Counted from the stretch's first letter, positions 34,754 through 44,321 are shown. The stretch is DNA of 64,000 bases from Pseudoalteromonas luteoviolacea (GCF_018100925.1 NZ_JAGJEH010000005.1:186001-250000), one strand, 5' to 3'. Notes: generated by a model from the letters alone, not told the origin. Numbers and translations are program-made.

Positions 34754-35227
34754 ATGGATATAAGCTTTAAAGTTGCCACAAGAGAAGACTGCGAGATCAT
34801 TGCAGAAATGGTTGTACAGCTGACTACTGAAATTTGTCAGTTAACCCGTGCACAGCATTTTGAGATAGATCTAAAAAGCACCGCTAGGCGTTGTTTCAAG
34901 CTGATGGGTGAAGGGCATTACTCTGCAATCATAGGTTTTTATCAAAATGAGCCGATTGCAGTGGCGACGATGACTGAGACTTATGCACTGTATGCGGGAG
35001 GAAAAATAGGTGTTGTTCAAGAGTTTTATGTGTCTGATGCGTATAGGTCTCACGGTGTAGGGTCCATGTTGATAGAGCAAGTACAGGCGTATGGTCACGA
35101 ACGTAGCTGGTCTTGTCTTGAGCTTTGTACACCACCCTTACCAGAATTTGAACGTACATTGAGCTTTTATCAACGCAATGGCTTGGTACCCGTTGGTGGA
35201 AGAAAAATGAGACAAATGTTTACATAA
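34754..35227 (+). CDS. GNAT family N-acetyltransferase
   Basis: A 157-residue protein of usual GNAT length. VVQEFYVSDAYRSHGVGSMLIEQVQ holds the acetyl-CoA pyrophosphate loop (R-x-x-G-x-G). FKVATREDCEIIAEMVVQL is the typical first strand-helix, and YQRNGLVPVGGRKMRQ the C-terminal element. It may be the last gene of the unit that starts at 31348, 42 bases after the previous stop. The acceptor substrate is unknown. Confidence 0.9.
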   Translation: MDISFKVATREDCEIIAEMVVQLTTEICQLTRAQHFEIDLKSTARRCFKLMGEGHYSAIIGFYQNEPIAVATMTETYALYAGGKIGVVQEFYVSDAYRSHGVGSMLIEQVQAYGHERSWSCLELCTPPLPEFERTLSFYQRNGLVPVGGRKMRQMFT

Positions 35228-35536
35228 AGTCCAAATGGGTAAAGGAAAACGCCAAAACAACCCATACTCACTCATCTATTTTAATAACAAGGACTAACAG
35301 TAACTCTAAAGGGAGCTGAGCGTTAGTTACTTTGTCATTCAATCTTCAACCATGATTAGCCGCATGATCAAGCAAGGTATTTTGTTTGTTTTTTATCAAT
35401 AATGATGCACAAAAATTCAATCGGTGATTCGGAAGTGATAGAATCGCCTTTTTGGGAACGTCATCCGTAAAGCTAGTTTGTAGCAAGAAACACGCGTTCT
35501 TATTGTGTAATTCGTACGATAAGGAGTAAAGAAAAT
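35228..35536. other. Intergenic with a weak hairpin
   Basis: About 309 bases. AGTAAC-TC-TAA and TTAGTTACT can pair around 35299-35333, followed by TTGTC, a weak terminator for the GNAT gene. AAGGAG at the end serves the lipoprotein gene. Confidence 0.4.
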
Positions 35537-36283
35537 ATGTATAAAGCTGTTATTGCGCTGGCGTTACTGTCATTAGTGGGGTGTTCGGCAACTTATCAAC
35601 CTTTGACCGGTACATACGGCTATGTTGTTATTCCTAAGAACGATATTCACCATATTGAATACCACGGTACAGACAAGGGTTTTGTTGAGAATAGTTGGTT
35701 ACAAGCGGCGAATGAAACCTGTCCTAGCGGTTTTGAAACTTTGTCAAAAACTGAAGACGTGATCCGCGGCACGGTTAAATCACCAGTCGCAGGCCAAATG
35801 GTAAACTTAGGCACTCAAGATGTAATTTTGTTGGGTAAAATCAAATGCCATGTTCAAGAGGCTGGTTCGTCTGTTTTAACAGACTTCGCTTGGCAAGAAT
35901 CAAGTGCTCAGCAAGTTGATTATTTTAGCCATGCCTATGTTGCCAAAAAGATAGAAATGCGCCATGACCAAGTTCGGTTTATAGGCTCAGCACCAACTAC
36001 AAAAGTGATTGAATATCTAGATTGGAAGTTTGGTAAAAGCGTTGCAGAAGTTAACGACAATGGACTTAAAACCAAAGTATGGTTAAATAGAAATACAGTA
36101 TTAGCCAGCGCTGTGGCGGTGACATATAAAGATGAATGTCCTAATGTTGTGAAAATATTACCGCCATTTTCGGTAATGCTCCTTGGAGGTGCAAACAATA
36201 GCAAAAATTTAGAAAAAGTCGCCGTGATGTCGAGTGGTATTTACAAAGCCTACCCTAAATGCACAGATCCCTTGTTAAAGTAA
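35537..36283 (+). CDS. Lipoprotein of unknown function
   Basis: A 248-residue protein with strong AAGGAG and a signal peptide ending SLVGCSA (lipobox LVGC). The mature part has about six Cys and begins TYQPLTGTYGYVVIPKNDI. No membrane segment. A beta-rich envelope protein is likely. It starts a run of small envelope genes up to 39 kb, but the spacing suggests separate promoters. No domain recognised. Confidence 0.7.
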   Translation: MYKAVIALALLSLVGCSATYQPLTGTYGYVVIPKNDIHHIEYHGTDKGFVENSWLQAANETCPSGFETLSKTEDVIRGTVKSPVAGQMVNLGTQDVILLGKIKCHVQEAGSSVLTDFAWQESSAQQVDYFSHAYVAKKIEMRHDQVRFIGSAPTTKVIEYLDWKFGKSVAEVNDNGLKTKVWLNRNTVLASAVAVTYKDECPNVVKILPPFSVMLLGGANNSKNLEKVAVMSSGIYKAYPKCTDPLLK

Positions 36284-36326
36284 ATTAACAGTACTTTTAT
36301 AAACCATAGTCAATAGGAGTGTTTTG

Positions 36327-36683
36327 ATGGAGTTAAAACAAATTGTTGAAAACTGGGTTGCGACATTTAATCGCGGTGATGCCGATGCAATTGCTGAATT
36401 TTATTGTGACAACGCAGTAAATCACCAAGTTGCAAATGATCCTATCGTCGGTAAAGACGCCATTAAGCAGATGTTTGCAAGTGAGTTTGCCACGGCAGAT
36501 ATGTTCTGTATCGTGGAAAATATATTCCAAGATGGTCAATGGGTTATTTTAGAGTGGAAAGACCCCATTGGGCTTCGTGGCTGTGGTTTCTTTCAGTTTG
36601 AAAATGAGTTAATTACTTTTCAACGGGGGTATTGGGATAAGTTGAGCTTTCTTAAAGCAAATAACTTGCCTATTCCCCAATAG
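36327..36683 (+). CDS. NTF2-like / SnoaL-like protein
   Basis: A 118-residue single-domain protein; the ATG at 36327 follows AGGAG. The first helices (IVENWVATFNRGDADAIAEFY) and the following strands (NHQVANDPIVGKDAIKQMF) match the SnoaL/NTF2-like cone-shaped barrel used by isomerases, dehydratases and binding proteins. The C-terminal strand pattern (WVILEWKDPIGLRGCGFFQF) is complete. No partner shows its role. Confidence 0.8.
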   Translation: MELKQIVENWVATFNRGDADAIAEFYCDNAVNHQVANDPIVGKDAIKQMFASEFATADMFCIVENIFQDGQWVILEWKDPIGLRGCGFFQFENELITFQRGYWDKLSFLKANNLPIPQ

Positions 36684-36777
36684 ATGCTAAGCCTGCCAGA
36701 TACTACAAAGCGGAGCGGGAATACAGATCTATGTATATATCCTCCTGTTTAAGTTGGGAACAAACACCGAGAGCAGC

Positions 36778-37143
36778 ATGAGAAAGTCAGATAAAAAACT
36801 AGAAAAAAATATTGTTTTAGCTTTAACCGAGGCTTGTGACGATGCACTTAAGCGTTATAAAGGGTTTGAATGGCTTACCCACGCAGTCAATTTTCAGTCT
36901 TTTCCAGAGAGCTTATCTATCGTGTGTGTATTTGATACTCGTGAAAACCTAGTACAAACCCTTGCCGATGATAAAGGCAATCAACTAAAAGCCTCGATTG
37001 AAGCTAAGCTTTTTTCGTTTGGTATTAAAGCAAAAGGTGTGAAAAAACGCATTGTATTTGATACTGAGGAAGCTTGTCATACTGAACACGACGGCAATTG
37101 GAAACGGAGACTGGAAGGGTTACAAAATGCACACCATGTGTAA
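36778..37143 (+). CDS. Conserved hypothetical protein, sometimes labelled Fis-like
   Basis: ATG 36778 (MRKSDKKLEKN) is chosen over the upstream in-frame GTG, because close relatives as I recall begin with this sequence. The 121-residue protein has ALTEACDDALKRYKGFEWLTHAVNF and SIVCVFDTRENL. Relatives are often labelled Fis-family regulators, but there is no Fis helix-turn-helix visible, so I would not use that name. The fold looks mixed alpha/beta. Function unknown. Confidence 0.65.
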   Translation: MRKSDKKLEKNIVLALTEACDDALKRYKGFEWLTHAVNFQSFPESLSIVCVFDTRENLVQTLADDKGNQLKASIEAKLFSFGIKAKGVKKRIVFDTEEACHTEHDGNWKRRLEGLQNAHHV

Positions 37144-37191
37144 CCATAACCGTTAAGTATTTTAATGAATATACAATAAGTTGGAGAAGTT

Positions 37192-37428
37192 ATGTCTAGT
37201 GAAAAAGAAAAATATCAGAAAAGGCTCTCAATTATAGGCGCAATTGGTTTCCCTTTTTATCTTATTTTGTCGCTTGGGGCTGCCGCTCACTTTAAAGGTC
37301 ATGCGGTTTTTCCTTTACTCCAAGATCCTGAGATAGCATTTCAAGCGTTTATTGTTGGAGTTATTGGTGCAGCCGTTGATATTACCCTTGCAGTATACAC
37401 TGCGCTAAAAATTAAAAATCTGAGCTGA
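37192..37428 (+). CDS. Small two-helix membrane protein
   Basis: A 78-residue protein with two long hydrophobic segments (about 13-32 and 48-70) and a charged N-terminus. GGAGAAGTT precedes the ATG. 48 bases after the previous stop. No family recognised. Confidence 0.65.
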   Translation: MSSEKEKYQKRLSIIGAIGFPFYLILSLGAAAHFKGHAVFPLLQDPEIAFQAFIVGVIGAAVDITLAVYTALKIKNLS

Positions 37429-37561
37429 AAATATATAAAAATCTTGTTTGCTTGAACAGCGAAAAATCAACTTTACCAAAGTGTGTTTTTATTACATTCA
37501 CAAACTTGATTAAATATATTATTGTTCATTAAAAATAACTTTAAAGGAAAATATAAGTATT

Positions 37562-38020
37562 GTGACTTCAGAAATTAAAAGTGAAAGTATGTCTCAAAAC
37601 TATCTAGGGTTTTGGGCAAGGTTTGGTGCCAGTATTATTGATAGCATAATGTTGTTGTTTATTACTATCCCACTCATATATTCAATTTATGGCGGTGATT
37701 ACTGGACCTCAAGGGAGATCATACTAGGACCAGCGGAGTTGCTGATTAACTATGTTTTGCCTATTGCGGCAATTATCTTATTCTGGCTATACAAATCGAC
37801 TACGCCAGGGAAAATGGTCTACAAGGCAAAAATAGTGGATGCAAAGACTGGCCGCGCGCTATCTGCTCGACAGTCAATTATCAGGTATATAGCCTATTAT
37901 GTCTCTTTGCTACCATTCGGTTTGGGCTTTTTTTGGGTGGCTTGGGACCCTAAAAAACAGGGGTGGCATGACAAATTAGCTGGCACTGTGGTTATTCGAG
38001 AGCCAAATAATGAAATCTAG
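37562..38020 (+). CDS. RDD family membrane protein
   Basis: A 152-residue protein (GTG start at 37562; ATG 37589 is an alternative). The RDD pattern is plain: YLGFWARFGASIIDSIMLL, with Arg and Asp in the first helix, then TTPGKMVYKAKIVDAKTG, and WDPKKQGWHDKLAGT near the end with the second Asp. Three membrane segments. RDD proteins are linked to ion transport, including Na+/H+ exchange in one studied case, but most are uncharacterised. Confidence 0.9.
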   Translation: MTSEIKSESMSQNYLGFWARFGASIIDSIMLLFITIPLIYSIYGGDYWTSREIILGPAELLINYVLPIAAIILFWLYKSTTPGKMVYKAKIVDAKTGRALSARQSIIRYIAYYVSLLPFGLGFFWVAWDPKKQGWHDKLAGTVVIREPNNEI

Positions 38021-38170
38021 TAACCACGGCGATAAATTAGTTTTTGTGCTATGTGGTCTCGCACACTTGCTAAAAGCGTGAATAATAATTTGGGCGGTAA
38101 GATGTTTTTAGACTGTGCTGACGCCGACAATAAACTTTAACCAAATATTCAGTAAATAGGAGCGGACTGG

Positions 38171-38449
38171 ATGATTTATGCAATTATTACATTGATAATT
38201 TGGGGGCTTTTAGCTGCCTACGAAGTTGAGTTTGTGAAGAGGACCGCAGAAGATTTGCCGTCTGAAAATGCGCACAGTATATTGCCCCCTGAGTTAACAG
38301 AGGTGAAACGGGCATTAACAGATAGCTCACCTTTGGCAATGCTGGTAAGTGAACGCAGAAAAAAAGTATATTTTGGGCTAATTTGGTGTAAACGACTGTC
38401 TTTTCTAGCTGCACTCGTTGCAATCGGCTATTTGCAATTACTAAAATAG
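38171..38449 (+). CDS. Small membrane protein, hypothetical
   Basis: A 92-residue protein with a hydrophobic segment at each end (about 1-17 and 68-90) and a charged, probably cytoplasmic middle. TAGGAG lies upstream of the ATG. No family recognised. Confidence 0.6.
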   Translation: MIYAIITLIIWGLLAAYEVEFVKRTAEDLPSENAHSILPPELTEVKRALTDSSPLAMLVSERRKKVYFGLIWCKRLSFLAALVAIGYLQLLK

Positions 38450-38623
38450 AGCGTCAAAGCTTATTTAGTTTTATGTATATTTAAAGATATACTGGTACGA
38501 GTTTAAACTGAACTTACTTTAACGATTAAAGAGTAAGGCTAATTTTAATTTCACATTCCCTTCATCTTGACTGAAAGAGTTACCTTAGTAAATCTTTGCG
38601 GTATATTGCTATAGGGTTTATAC

Positions 38624-39013
38624 ATGTCATTATTAAAGCTGCTACTTTCTGCTGTTTTTGTGCTTCAAATTGTGCTTTTTAACTTAGCGCTTTATATACC
38701 GAGCATCGTTATCGCAGCCTCATTTATGCTTTATTTTTTAAAAAGATATAATGCGCTGTCTCACATGGGGTTAGCAGCACTTGGCTTATGCTTGAGCTAC
38801 GGCTTTTTATCAATATGGGGATGTAATGACAACATCTTTTCAGTATCGGAGAATTCACAGTGTTTGGCTACTGGGTATAACAAGTTGACACACTTATATG
38901 CAACCACTCGGCATGGCGTGGGGCCTTATATTCTATTGGTCTCTTTTACTGTGGGATCATTTGCTAATGGCTGTCTTAGGCTGTTTAAGGAGCTTAAGGG
39001 AATACATCGTTAA
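38624..39013 (+). CDS. Small multi-pass membrane protein, hypothetical
   Basis: A 129-residue protein with about four hydrophobic segments and a Cys-containing loop (GCNDNIFSVSENSQC) that could form a periplasmic disulfide. Followed by an intrinsic terminator about 90 bases on. No family recognised. Confidence 0.6.
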   Translation: MSLLKLLLSAVFVLQIVLFNLALYIPSIVIAASFMLYFLKRYNALSHMGLAALGLCLSYGFLSIWGCNDNIFSVSENSQCLATGYNKLTHLYATTRHGVGPYILLVSFTVGSFANGCLRLFKELKGIHR

Positions 39014-39103
39014 AGCTGCCCATTGTGCCCGCAAAGTATATTAACCAATTGAAATGATGTAGAAATTATATTTGCTTATTCAGAGAGTATAAGCTGTATA
39101 AAC

Positions 39104-39135
39104 AAAGCCGAAGCACGATGACTTCGGCTTTTTGG
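39104..39135. terminator. Bidirectional Rho-independent terminator
   Basis: AAAGCCGAAG (39104-39113) pairs perfectly with CTTCGGCTTT (39122-39131) around an 8-base loop, followed by TT. It separates a plus-strand membrane-protein gene from the convergent M3 peptidase gene. On the minus strand the stem ends in TTTGTTTAT. Confidence 0.8.
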
Positions 39136-39143
39136 TTGGGGAT

Positions 39144-41315
39144 TTAGTCTAAGCCTCTGTTGCGTAATAGTGCATCAGTAGTTGGTTTTCTTCCTCTAAA
39201 GCCTTGATATGCCTCAAAGTAATCTAGAGTATCACCACGGCTATAGATAAATTGATATAGGCGCTCAGCGGTTTCTTTATCGAAGATATCTTTTTTCTCT
39301 AGGAATGCGTCAAAGCCATCCGCATCTAAGATTTCAGACCACATATACGCATAATAAGCTGAAGAGTATCCACCTGCGAAGATGTGACCAAAGTGCGTGC
39401 TGCGGTGACGCATGATAATTTCTTCAGGTTTGCCATAGTCACCAAGGACTTTATTTTCAAAAGCGCGAACGTCTAGGTCTTTCACATCAGTCAGCTGGTG
39501 ATAGGCCATATCTACAAGTGCAGAGGCGGTAAATTCTACCGTTGCAAAACCTTGGTTAAATGTACCTGCTTGTTTGATACGTTCAAGCAACTCAGCTGGC
39601 ATTGGCTCATTAGTCTTGTAATGTAGAGCAAACTTTTTCAGCATTTCAGGCTGCGCAATGAAGTGCTCGAACAACTGTGCTGGGAATTCAACCCAGTCAC
39701 GAGGTACACTTGTACCAGCCAGTGTCGGGTAAGTTACGTTAGATAGTAAACCGTGCAATGCGTGACCAAACTCATGGAACAAGGTAACTGCATCAGAGTA
39801 GCTCATTAATGTTGGCTCACCTTCAGCAGGCTTGTTCAAGTTCATGTTGTTTAAGATCAGCGGTTTAACGTCGCCAGCAAGTTTTTGCTGTGAACGGAAA
39901 GAACTCATCCACGCACCTGAACGTTTAGTTGAACGTGCATAGTAATCGCCGTAGAACAAGCCAATAGCTTTACCTGATTTATCTTGAACTTCCCATACAC
40001 GTACCACAGGGTTGTATACAGGAATGTCTGTACGCTCAACAAACTTAAGGCCGAATAGACGCTCAGCAGTATAGAATTGCGCTTCGATCATGTTGTTTAA
40101 CTCGAAGTACTCAGCGATTTGACCCTGATCTAGATCAAATTTGGCTTTGCGTACTTTTTCAGCATAATAACGCCAATCCCATGGCTCAAGCTTGTGAGTG
40201 ACGCCCTCAGCAGCCATCAACTCTTGGATCCATTCGCGCTCTTGTTCTGCTTTAGCAACCGCTGGCTCCCACACTTTTAGCAATAGATCCATTGCCGTTT
40301 CAGGTTTGCTTGCCATTGAATTGGTTAATACATATTCAGAGTGGTGTTTGTAACCAAGCAGCTGAGCGCGTTTTGCACGTAGCTCGACAATTTCAGCAAT
40401 AATGGCTTTGTTATCAAACTCATTGTCGTTGTCACCACGATTTGCCCAGCCTTTGAAGGCTTTTTCGCGTAGATCGCGGCGGTCTGAAAACTCAAGGAAA
40501 GGCTGAACACTAGAACGGTTCAAGGTAATGACATATTTACCCGGTAAGTCTCGAGCAGCTGCGGCAGCTGCAGCAGCATCGCGCTGTGTTTGTGGTAATC
40601 CGGCAAGATCAGACTCTTCTAAAACCATGGTAAATGCACGAGAATCATTCAGTGCGTTTTGACCGAACTCAGTCGTAAGTGCAGAGATACGTTCATTGAT
40701 TTTCGCAAATTCAGCACGTTGTTCACCTGTTAGCTTGGCACCTGAACGCACAAAGCTATTGTAAACGCGCTCAAGTAGACGTGTTTGCTCTGCATTCAGT
40801 AGCGCTGATTTTCGATTGTCATATACCGCTGCTACGCGCTTGAACAATGCTTCATTCATACGAATTTCACTGCGATGACGTGTTAGCATAGGTGAAATTT
40901 CGCGTTGCAATGACTGCATTTCGTCGTTTGACTCAGTATTTGCCAAGTTACCAAATACCTGGGCTACTTTTGTCAGTGTAGAGCCCGCAAGCTCCATTGC
41001 CGCAATGGTGTTGTCAAAGTCAGCTGGGCGCTCATTCTCAGTAATAGCATCAATTTCTTTTTTATGTTCAACAATTGCTTGTTTAAATGCTGGTAAGAAG
41101 TGCGCTGTTTTAATATCGCCAAGCGGTGGTGCACCAAATGGAGTATTCCACTCTTGGAAGAATGGATTTTGCGAAATGTCGTTTGTTGAAGTCGCTTTTG
41201 CTGACGCTTTGTCAGTTGCTTCTACTTGGGTTGTTTGTTTTTCAGGTGCGTCTGAACAACCGTTCAATAACATTGCAGCCGAAATGGCCAAAGCCAAATG
41301 GGTTTTTCTTAACAC
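39144..41315 (-). CDS. dcp: M3 family peptidyl-dipeptidase (Dcp-like), lipoprotein
   Basis: A 723-residue zinc peptidase. Start GTG 41315 follows GGGG at correct spacing. The signal peptide ends MLLNGCSD, a lipobox, so unlike the classic soluble Dcp this one is envelope-anchored. NPFFQEWNTPFGAPPLGDIK is the typical Dcp/OpdA N-terminus. The active site TLFHEFGHALHGLL has the HExxH zinc motif. MRHRSTHFGHIFAGGYSSAYYAY near the C-terminus is the typical substrate-binding segment of the family. It removes dipeptides from the C-terminus of short peptides. Length and motifs are complete. Confidence 0.95.
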   Translation of the reverse strand: MLRKTHLALAISAAMLLNGCSDAPEKQTTQVEATDKASAKATSTNDISQNPFFQEWNTPFGAPPLGDIKTAHFLPAFKQAIVEHKKEIDAITENERPADFDNTIAAMELAGSTLTKVAQVFGNLANTESNDEMQSLQREISPMLTRHRSEIRMNEALFKRVAAVYDNRKSALLNAEQTRLLERVYNSFVRSGAKLTGEQRAEFAKINERISALTTEFGQNALNDSRAFTMVLEESDLAGLPQTQRDAAAAAAAARDLPGKYVITLNRSSVQPFLEFSDRRDLREKAFKGWANRGDNDNEFDNKAIIAEIVELRAKRAQLLGYKHHSEYVLTNSMASKPETAMDLLLKVWEPAVAKAEQEREWIQELMAAEGVTHKLEPWDWRYYAEKVRKAKFDLDQGQIAEYFELNNMIEAQFYTAERLFGLKFVERTDIPVYNPVVRVWEVQDKSGKAIGLFYGDYYARSTKRSGAWMSSFRSQQKLAGDVKPLILNNMNLNKPAEGEPTLMSYSDAVTLFHEFGHALHGLLSNVTYPTLAGTSVPRDWVEFPAQLFEHFIAQPEMLKKFALHYKTNEPMPAELLERIKQAGTFNQGFATVEFTASALVDMAYHQLTDVKDLDVRAFENKVLGDYGKPEEIIMRHRSTHFGHIFAGGYSSAYYAYMWSEILDADGFDAFLEKKDIFDKETAERLYQFIYSRGDTLDYFEAYQGFRGRKPTTDALLRNRGLD

Positions 41316-41600
41316 TGGATTTCCCCTAATAAAGGTAGTGAAACTTAATATTTTTTGTTGTTATCAAATGATACAGTATAACAATACTACATTGTTGGCA
41401 TTTATCGCATAAATTTAACAGTTGAACTGAAATATTACTTATTGGGTACAGTTTATGCCTAAACAATTCTCATTGCAGCCAACTTGACAGGGAAATAATC
41501 TAGCAACGCTGAGCGGAAAATGAGGTGAATTGCCGCGTTTTTGCTGGCTTTGTTCACGAATAAGCTTAGATGTTATATCACTGTAACAGCACTATTTTTG

Positions 41601-41636
41601 TTGATATACGAATTTTAACTGTATTAATATACAGTT
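41601..41636 (+). promoter_or_regulatory. SOS-type promoter with a near-perfect LexA box
   Basis: AACTGTATTAATATACAGTT (41617-41636) has perfect 8-bp arms and fits the LexA consensus CTGT-N8-ACAG. A sigma-70 promoter overlaps it: -35 TTGATA (41601-41606), 17-base spacer, -10 TTAATA (41624-41629). The box covers the -10, where a repressor would block polymerase. The next ATG downstream is at 41684, 47 bases away. Confidence 0.8.
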
Positions 41637-41683
41637 GTCGTGCTAGGGTGTTTCCAAACCAAAAATAATACAAAGGAAAAGAT

Positions 41684-42172
41684 ATGCTTCAGGAACTAGA
41701 CCCCAATGAACCAAAGGATTTTGACTTCATCATTGGTGATTGGCAGGTTAAGCACCGCCGTTTAAAAGACATTTTAAATGGTTCAGATGAATGGATAGAG
41801 TTTGAGGGAAAATCATCAACCGTAAAAACGTTGGGCGGGCTTGGCAATGTAGAAGACAACCTTTTGCATATGCCCAGTGAATCTATCAGAGCAAAAGCGA
41901 TACGCTCGTACAATGGCAAATCAAAGGAGTGGTCTATTTGGTGGCTAGATGGGCGCAATCCAATGACAATGGATACACCTGTAGTTGGGCGATTTGTAGA
42001 TGGTATCGGACACTTTTTCGCCGACGAAACTTACAATGGCTTGGCGGTAAAAGTCAGGTTTATTTGGGATTCGACAACGCCCGAAAAACCGACATGGCAA
42101 CAAGCATTTTCCAAAGACAATGGTGAAACCTGGGAAGTGAACTGGCAGATGGAGTTTAGCCGGGTAGAGTAA
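41684..42172 (+). CDS. DUF1579-like protein behind a LexA box
   Basis: A 162-residue soluble protein; ATG follows AAAGGAAAAGAT. DFIIGDWQVKHRRL at the start and WSIWWLDGRNPM, GRFVDGIGHFF, VRFIWDST and FSKDNGETWEVNWQMEF further on form the beta-barrel pattern of DUF1579-like (lipocalin-like) proteins. Trp residues line up in a repeated beta arrangement. No catalytic site. The upstream LexA box suggests induction by DNA damage, unexpected for this family. Convergent with the TonB receptor gene. Confidence 0.8.
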   Translation: MLQELDPNEPKDFDFIIGDWQVKHRRLKDILNGSDEWIEFEGKSSTVKTLGGLGNVEDNLLHMPSESIRAKAIRSYNGKSKEWSIWWLDGRNPMTMDTPVVGRFVDGIGHFFADETYNGLAVKVRFIWDSTTPEKPTWQQAFSKDNGETWEVNWQMEFSRVE

Positions 42173-42263
42173 ACTCTTTACGAATTCTGCTTTTACAGAT
42201 GTTGGGTTTAGATTAGATAAGAGTCATTGGGAGGCTTGCTCAGTCAGAACTAAACGTTGCAGT

Positions 42264-42300
42264 GTACCAATGCAATTCGCCAAACTATTTGCATTGGTAC
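42264..42300. terminator. Perfect 12-bp hairpin between convergent genes
   Basis: GTACCAATGCAA (42264-42275) pairs with TTGCATTGGTAC (42289-42300) around a 13-base loop. It separates the LexA-box gene and the TonB receptor gene. No clear U tract follows on either strand, so it is a likely but not certain terminator. Confidence 0.5.
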
Positions 42301-42326
42301 TGAGCTTTATCGGTTAGGTTAGCGCA

Positions 42327-44321
42327 TTAACCACCAAATTGGATTCTTACTCCCGCATTGACGGTAAACCCATCATTGCGTGACCAGATATCCGTAGTCC
42401 AACGTCCGCTCGGTGCTTGGTTAGGTAATAACATCGAGTGCTCTTTAGTTTGGCGCACATTAAGCAAGTTTTCGGCATTCACAAACCAACTCACATGTCC
42501 CAAGGTAATTTGACCAAGTAGACCTAAATGCCAGTATGGATCGCTGTTATCCAAATAGGGGTTATTATCTAGTTTTTGTGTGCCTGTGTAGTATGCCTCA
42601 AAGCCGACTAGATGGCTGCCATGTTCCTCCCACATAATCACTGCACCAGCTGAATGCCTAGGGGTTAAAGCAAGTTGCTCGCGACCAAAGCCTGAGCTGC
42701 TGTCTTTGCTGGCATCAGTGTACAAGTAGCTGGCCGTGAATTTGATGTCATGCCATCGATAGCGAAGTAATAGCTCGGCACCGCGAATTTCACTCTGGCC
42801 AGACGCATTTACAATACGTACGGTTTTATCCATATTAGTTGTCACATTGTCGATCATTTGAAGTTCGGTGACGTTGTCTACGTCAGAAGCAAATAAGGTC
42901 ACACTGGTTTCAATGCTGTCAAATGCGTAGCTGATGTCGAGTGATGCGGTGGACGCTTGCTCTTCTTCTAAATCGGTAAGAGCTGCAAGGCGAGATAGTC
43001 CGGTGTCGTCTATATCCTCAATAAATGGTGTTGGCGCAAAATACCCTTGTCCATATGAACCTCGTATTGTCCAATTGTTTGGGTTGTATAGCATGGAGAT
43101 TCGAGGGCTGAATTGCGAACCGTATTCGCTATGCCAATCAGCACGGGCACTGAGTGATAATGCCACGTTGTCAGCAACATCATAGTCTAGTTGTGAAAAT
43201 AACCCGGGTACGTCGAATGTGTAGTTAAAATCGGGGTACTCAACTGATTCATACTTGTCAGTTTGATGTGCGATGCCCACTAGCCAAGCGGTATCATCGT
43301 TGTAACCAGAAATGCTCGACTCGATTAAATAGCTTTCGTGGGTATCTTCTTCAAATACTTCGCCGTACTGGTGCTCATGCTCTTGATGCATTGCAGAACC
43401 CCGAACATTCAGGTTCAAAACATCTCCTAATGGCTGTTCAAAAATAAACCCGCTATCTAGTCTCACGGTATCTTGTGCTTGAATATAGGGGTTGCCGTCG
43501 GGCATGGTAGCGCCGGCTAAGGTACCTGCCATGCGCTCTTCCGTCATAGCACCAAAGGTGGCATACAGGTTAGCGCCGTTCTCACTAGACCAGTACATGC
43601 GTGGTCGTATTGTTGCTCTGTCGTAAGCTGCCATATCTATCCAGCCATCATTATCGAGGTCTTTTGCCGCTTGGTGGTGGCCGCCGGCAGTGACTGATGC
43701 ACTAACGGTATCCGTCAATGGAGATGCAACATAGGCGGTAATATCTTGACCATCTTTTGATGTTGCATTGAGTAGCACTTCTCCTTCAAATTCGTCAGAC
43801 GGTGTGCGAGAAATAAGGTTGATGACCCCCCCGAGTGCCGAACCGCCATATAGTGAAGAAGCAGAACCTTTTATTATTTCAACGTTGGCAAGATCGGTTG
43901 GTGGGATCTGCAGTAAACCAATAGATGCAGTTTGACCGCCATAGAGAGGCAGGCCGTCACTGAGGAGTTGGGTATAGCGACCATACAGCCCTTGCAATCT
44001 GATGTTTGCACTGCCCAAAGCTGGAGAGGTGTTTTGAACTCTGACACCGCCGGTTTCAGCAACCAACATAGATATATTCCCCGGTCTCATGAGTGCTTTT
44101 TCTTGTACTTCTTCTGCATTGATCACTTCTGTGCGTGTTGCGGATTCTGTAACAATACGACCAAGTCGAGATGCCGTGACTTGGATTTTTTCAACTTGAC
44201 TGTTTTTGTGTTCATGATGATGTTCGTCGTGGCCATGTTCATCATGATGGTGCTCGCCTGCATAAGAAACAGACGGTAACAACATCGCTGAAATAGCGAG
44301 TTTTGAATATTTGTTAAGCAT
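42327..44321 (-). CDS. TonB-dependent outer membrane receptor with His-rich N-terminus
   Basis: ATG 44321 follows AGAGGTAAAA; a longer in-frame start is not needed. A 664-residue receptor: signal peptide to SVSYA, then a His/Asp/Glu-rich stretch (HHHDEHGHDEHHHEH), then a TonB-box-like EKIQVTASR. The plug domain has SLYGGSALGGVINLI, and the barrel ends NAGVRIQFGG with the usual terminal aromatic region. The His-rich tail suggests binding of zinc or copper before uptake through the barrel. A Cys-rich exported protein lies 90 bases upstream on the same strand, and both may be metal-regulated. Confidence 0.93.
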   Translation of the reverse strand: MLNKYSKLAISAMLLPSVSYAGEHHHDEHGHDEHHHEHKNSQVEKIQVTASRLGRIVTESATRTEVINAEEVQEKALMRPGNISMLVAETGGVRVQNTSPALGSANIRLQGLYGRYTQLLSDGLPLYGGQTASIGLLQIPPTDLANVEIIKGSASSLYGGSALGGVINLISRTPSDEFEGEVLLNATSKDGQDITAYVASPLTDTVSASVTAGGHHQAAKDLDNDGWIDMAAYDRATIRPRMYWSSENGANLYATFGAMTEERMAGTLAGATMPDGNPYIQAQDTVRLDSGFIFEQPLGDVLNLNVRGSAMHQEHEHQYGEVFEEDTHESYLIESSISGYNDDTAWLVGIAHQTDKYESVEYPDFNYTFDVPGLFSQLDYDVADNVALSLSARADWHSEYGSQFSPRISMLYNPNNWTIRGSYGQGYFAPTPFIEDIDDTGLSRLAALTDLEEEQASTASLDISYAFDSIETSVTLFASDVDNVTELQMIDNVTTNMDKTVRIVNASGQSEIRGAELLLRYRWHDIKFTASYLYTDASKDSSSGFGREQLALTPRHSAGAVIMWEEHGSHLVGFEAYYTGTQKLDNNPYLDNSDPYWHLGLLGQITLGHVSWFVNAENLLNVRQTKEHSMLLPNQAPSGRWTTDIWSRNDGFTVNAGVRIQFGG

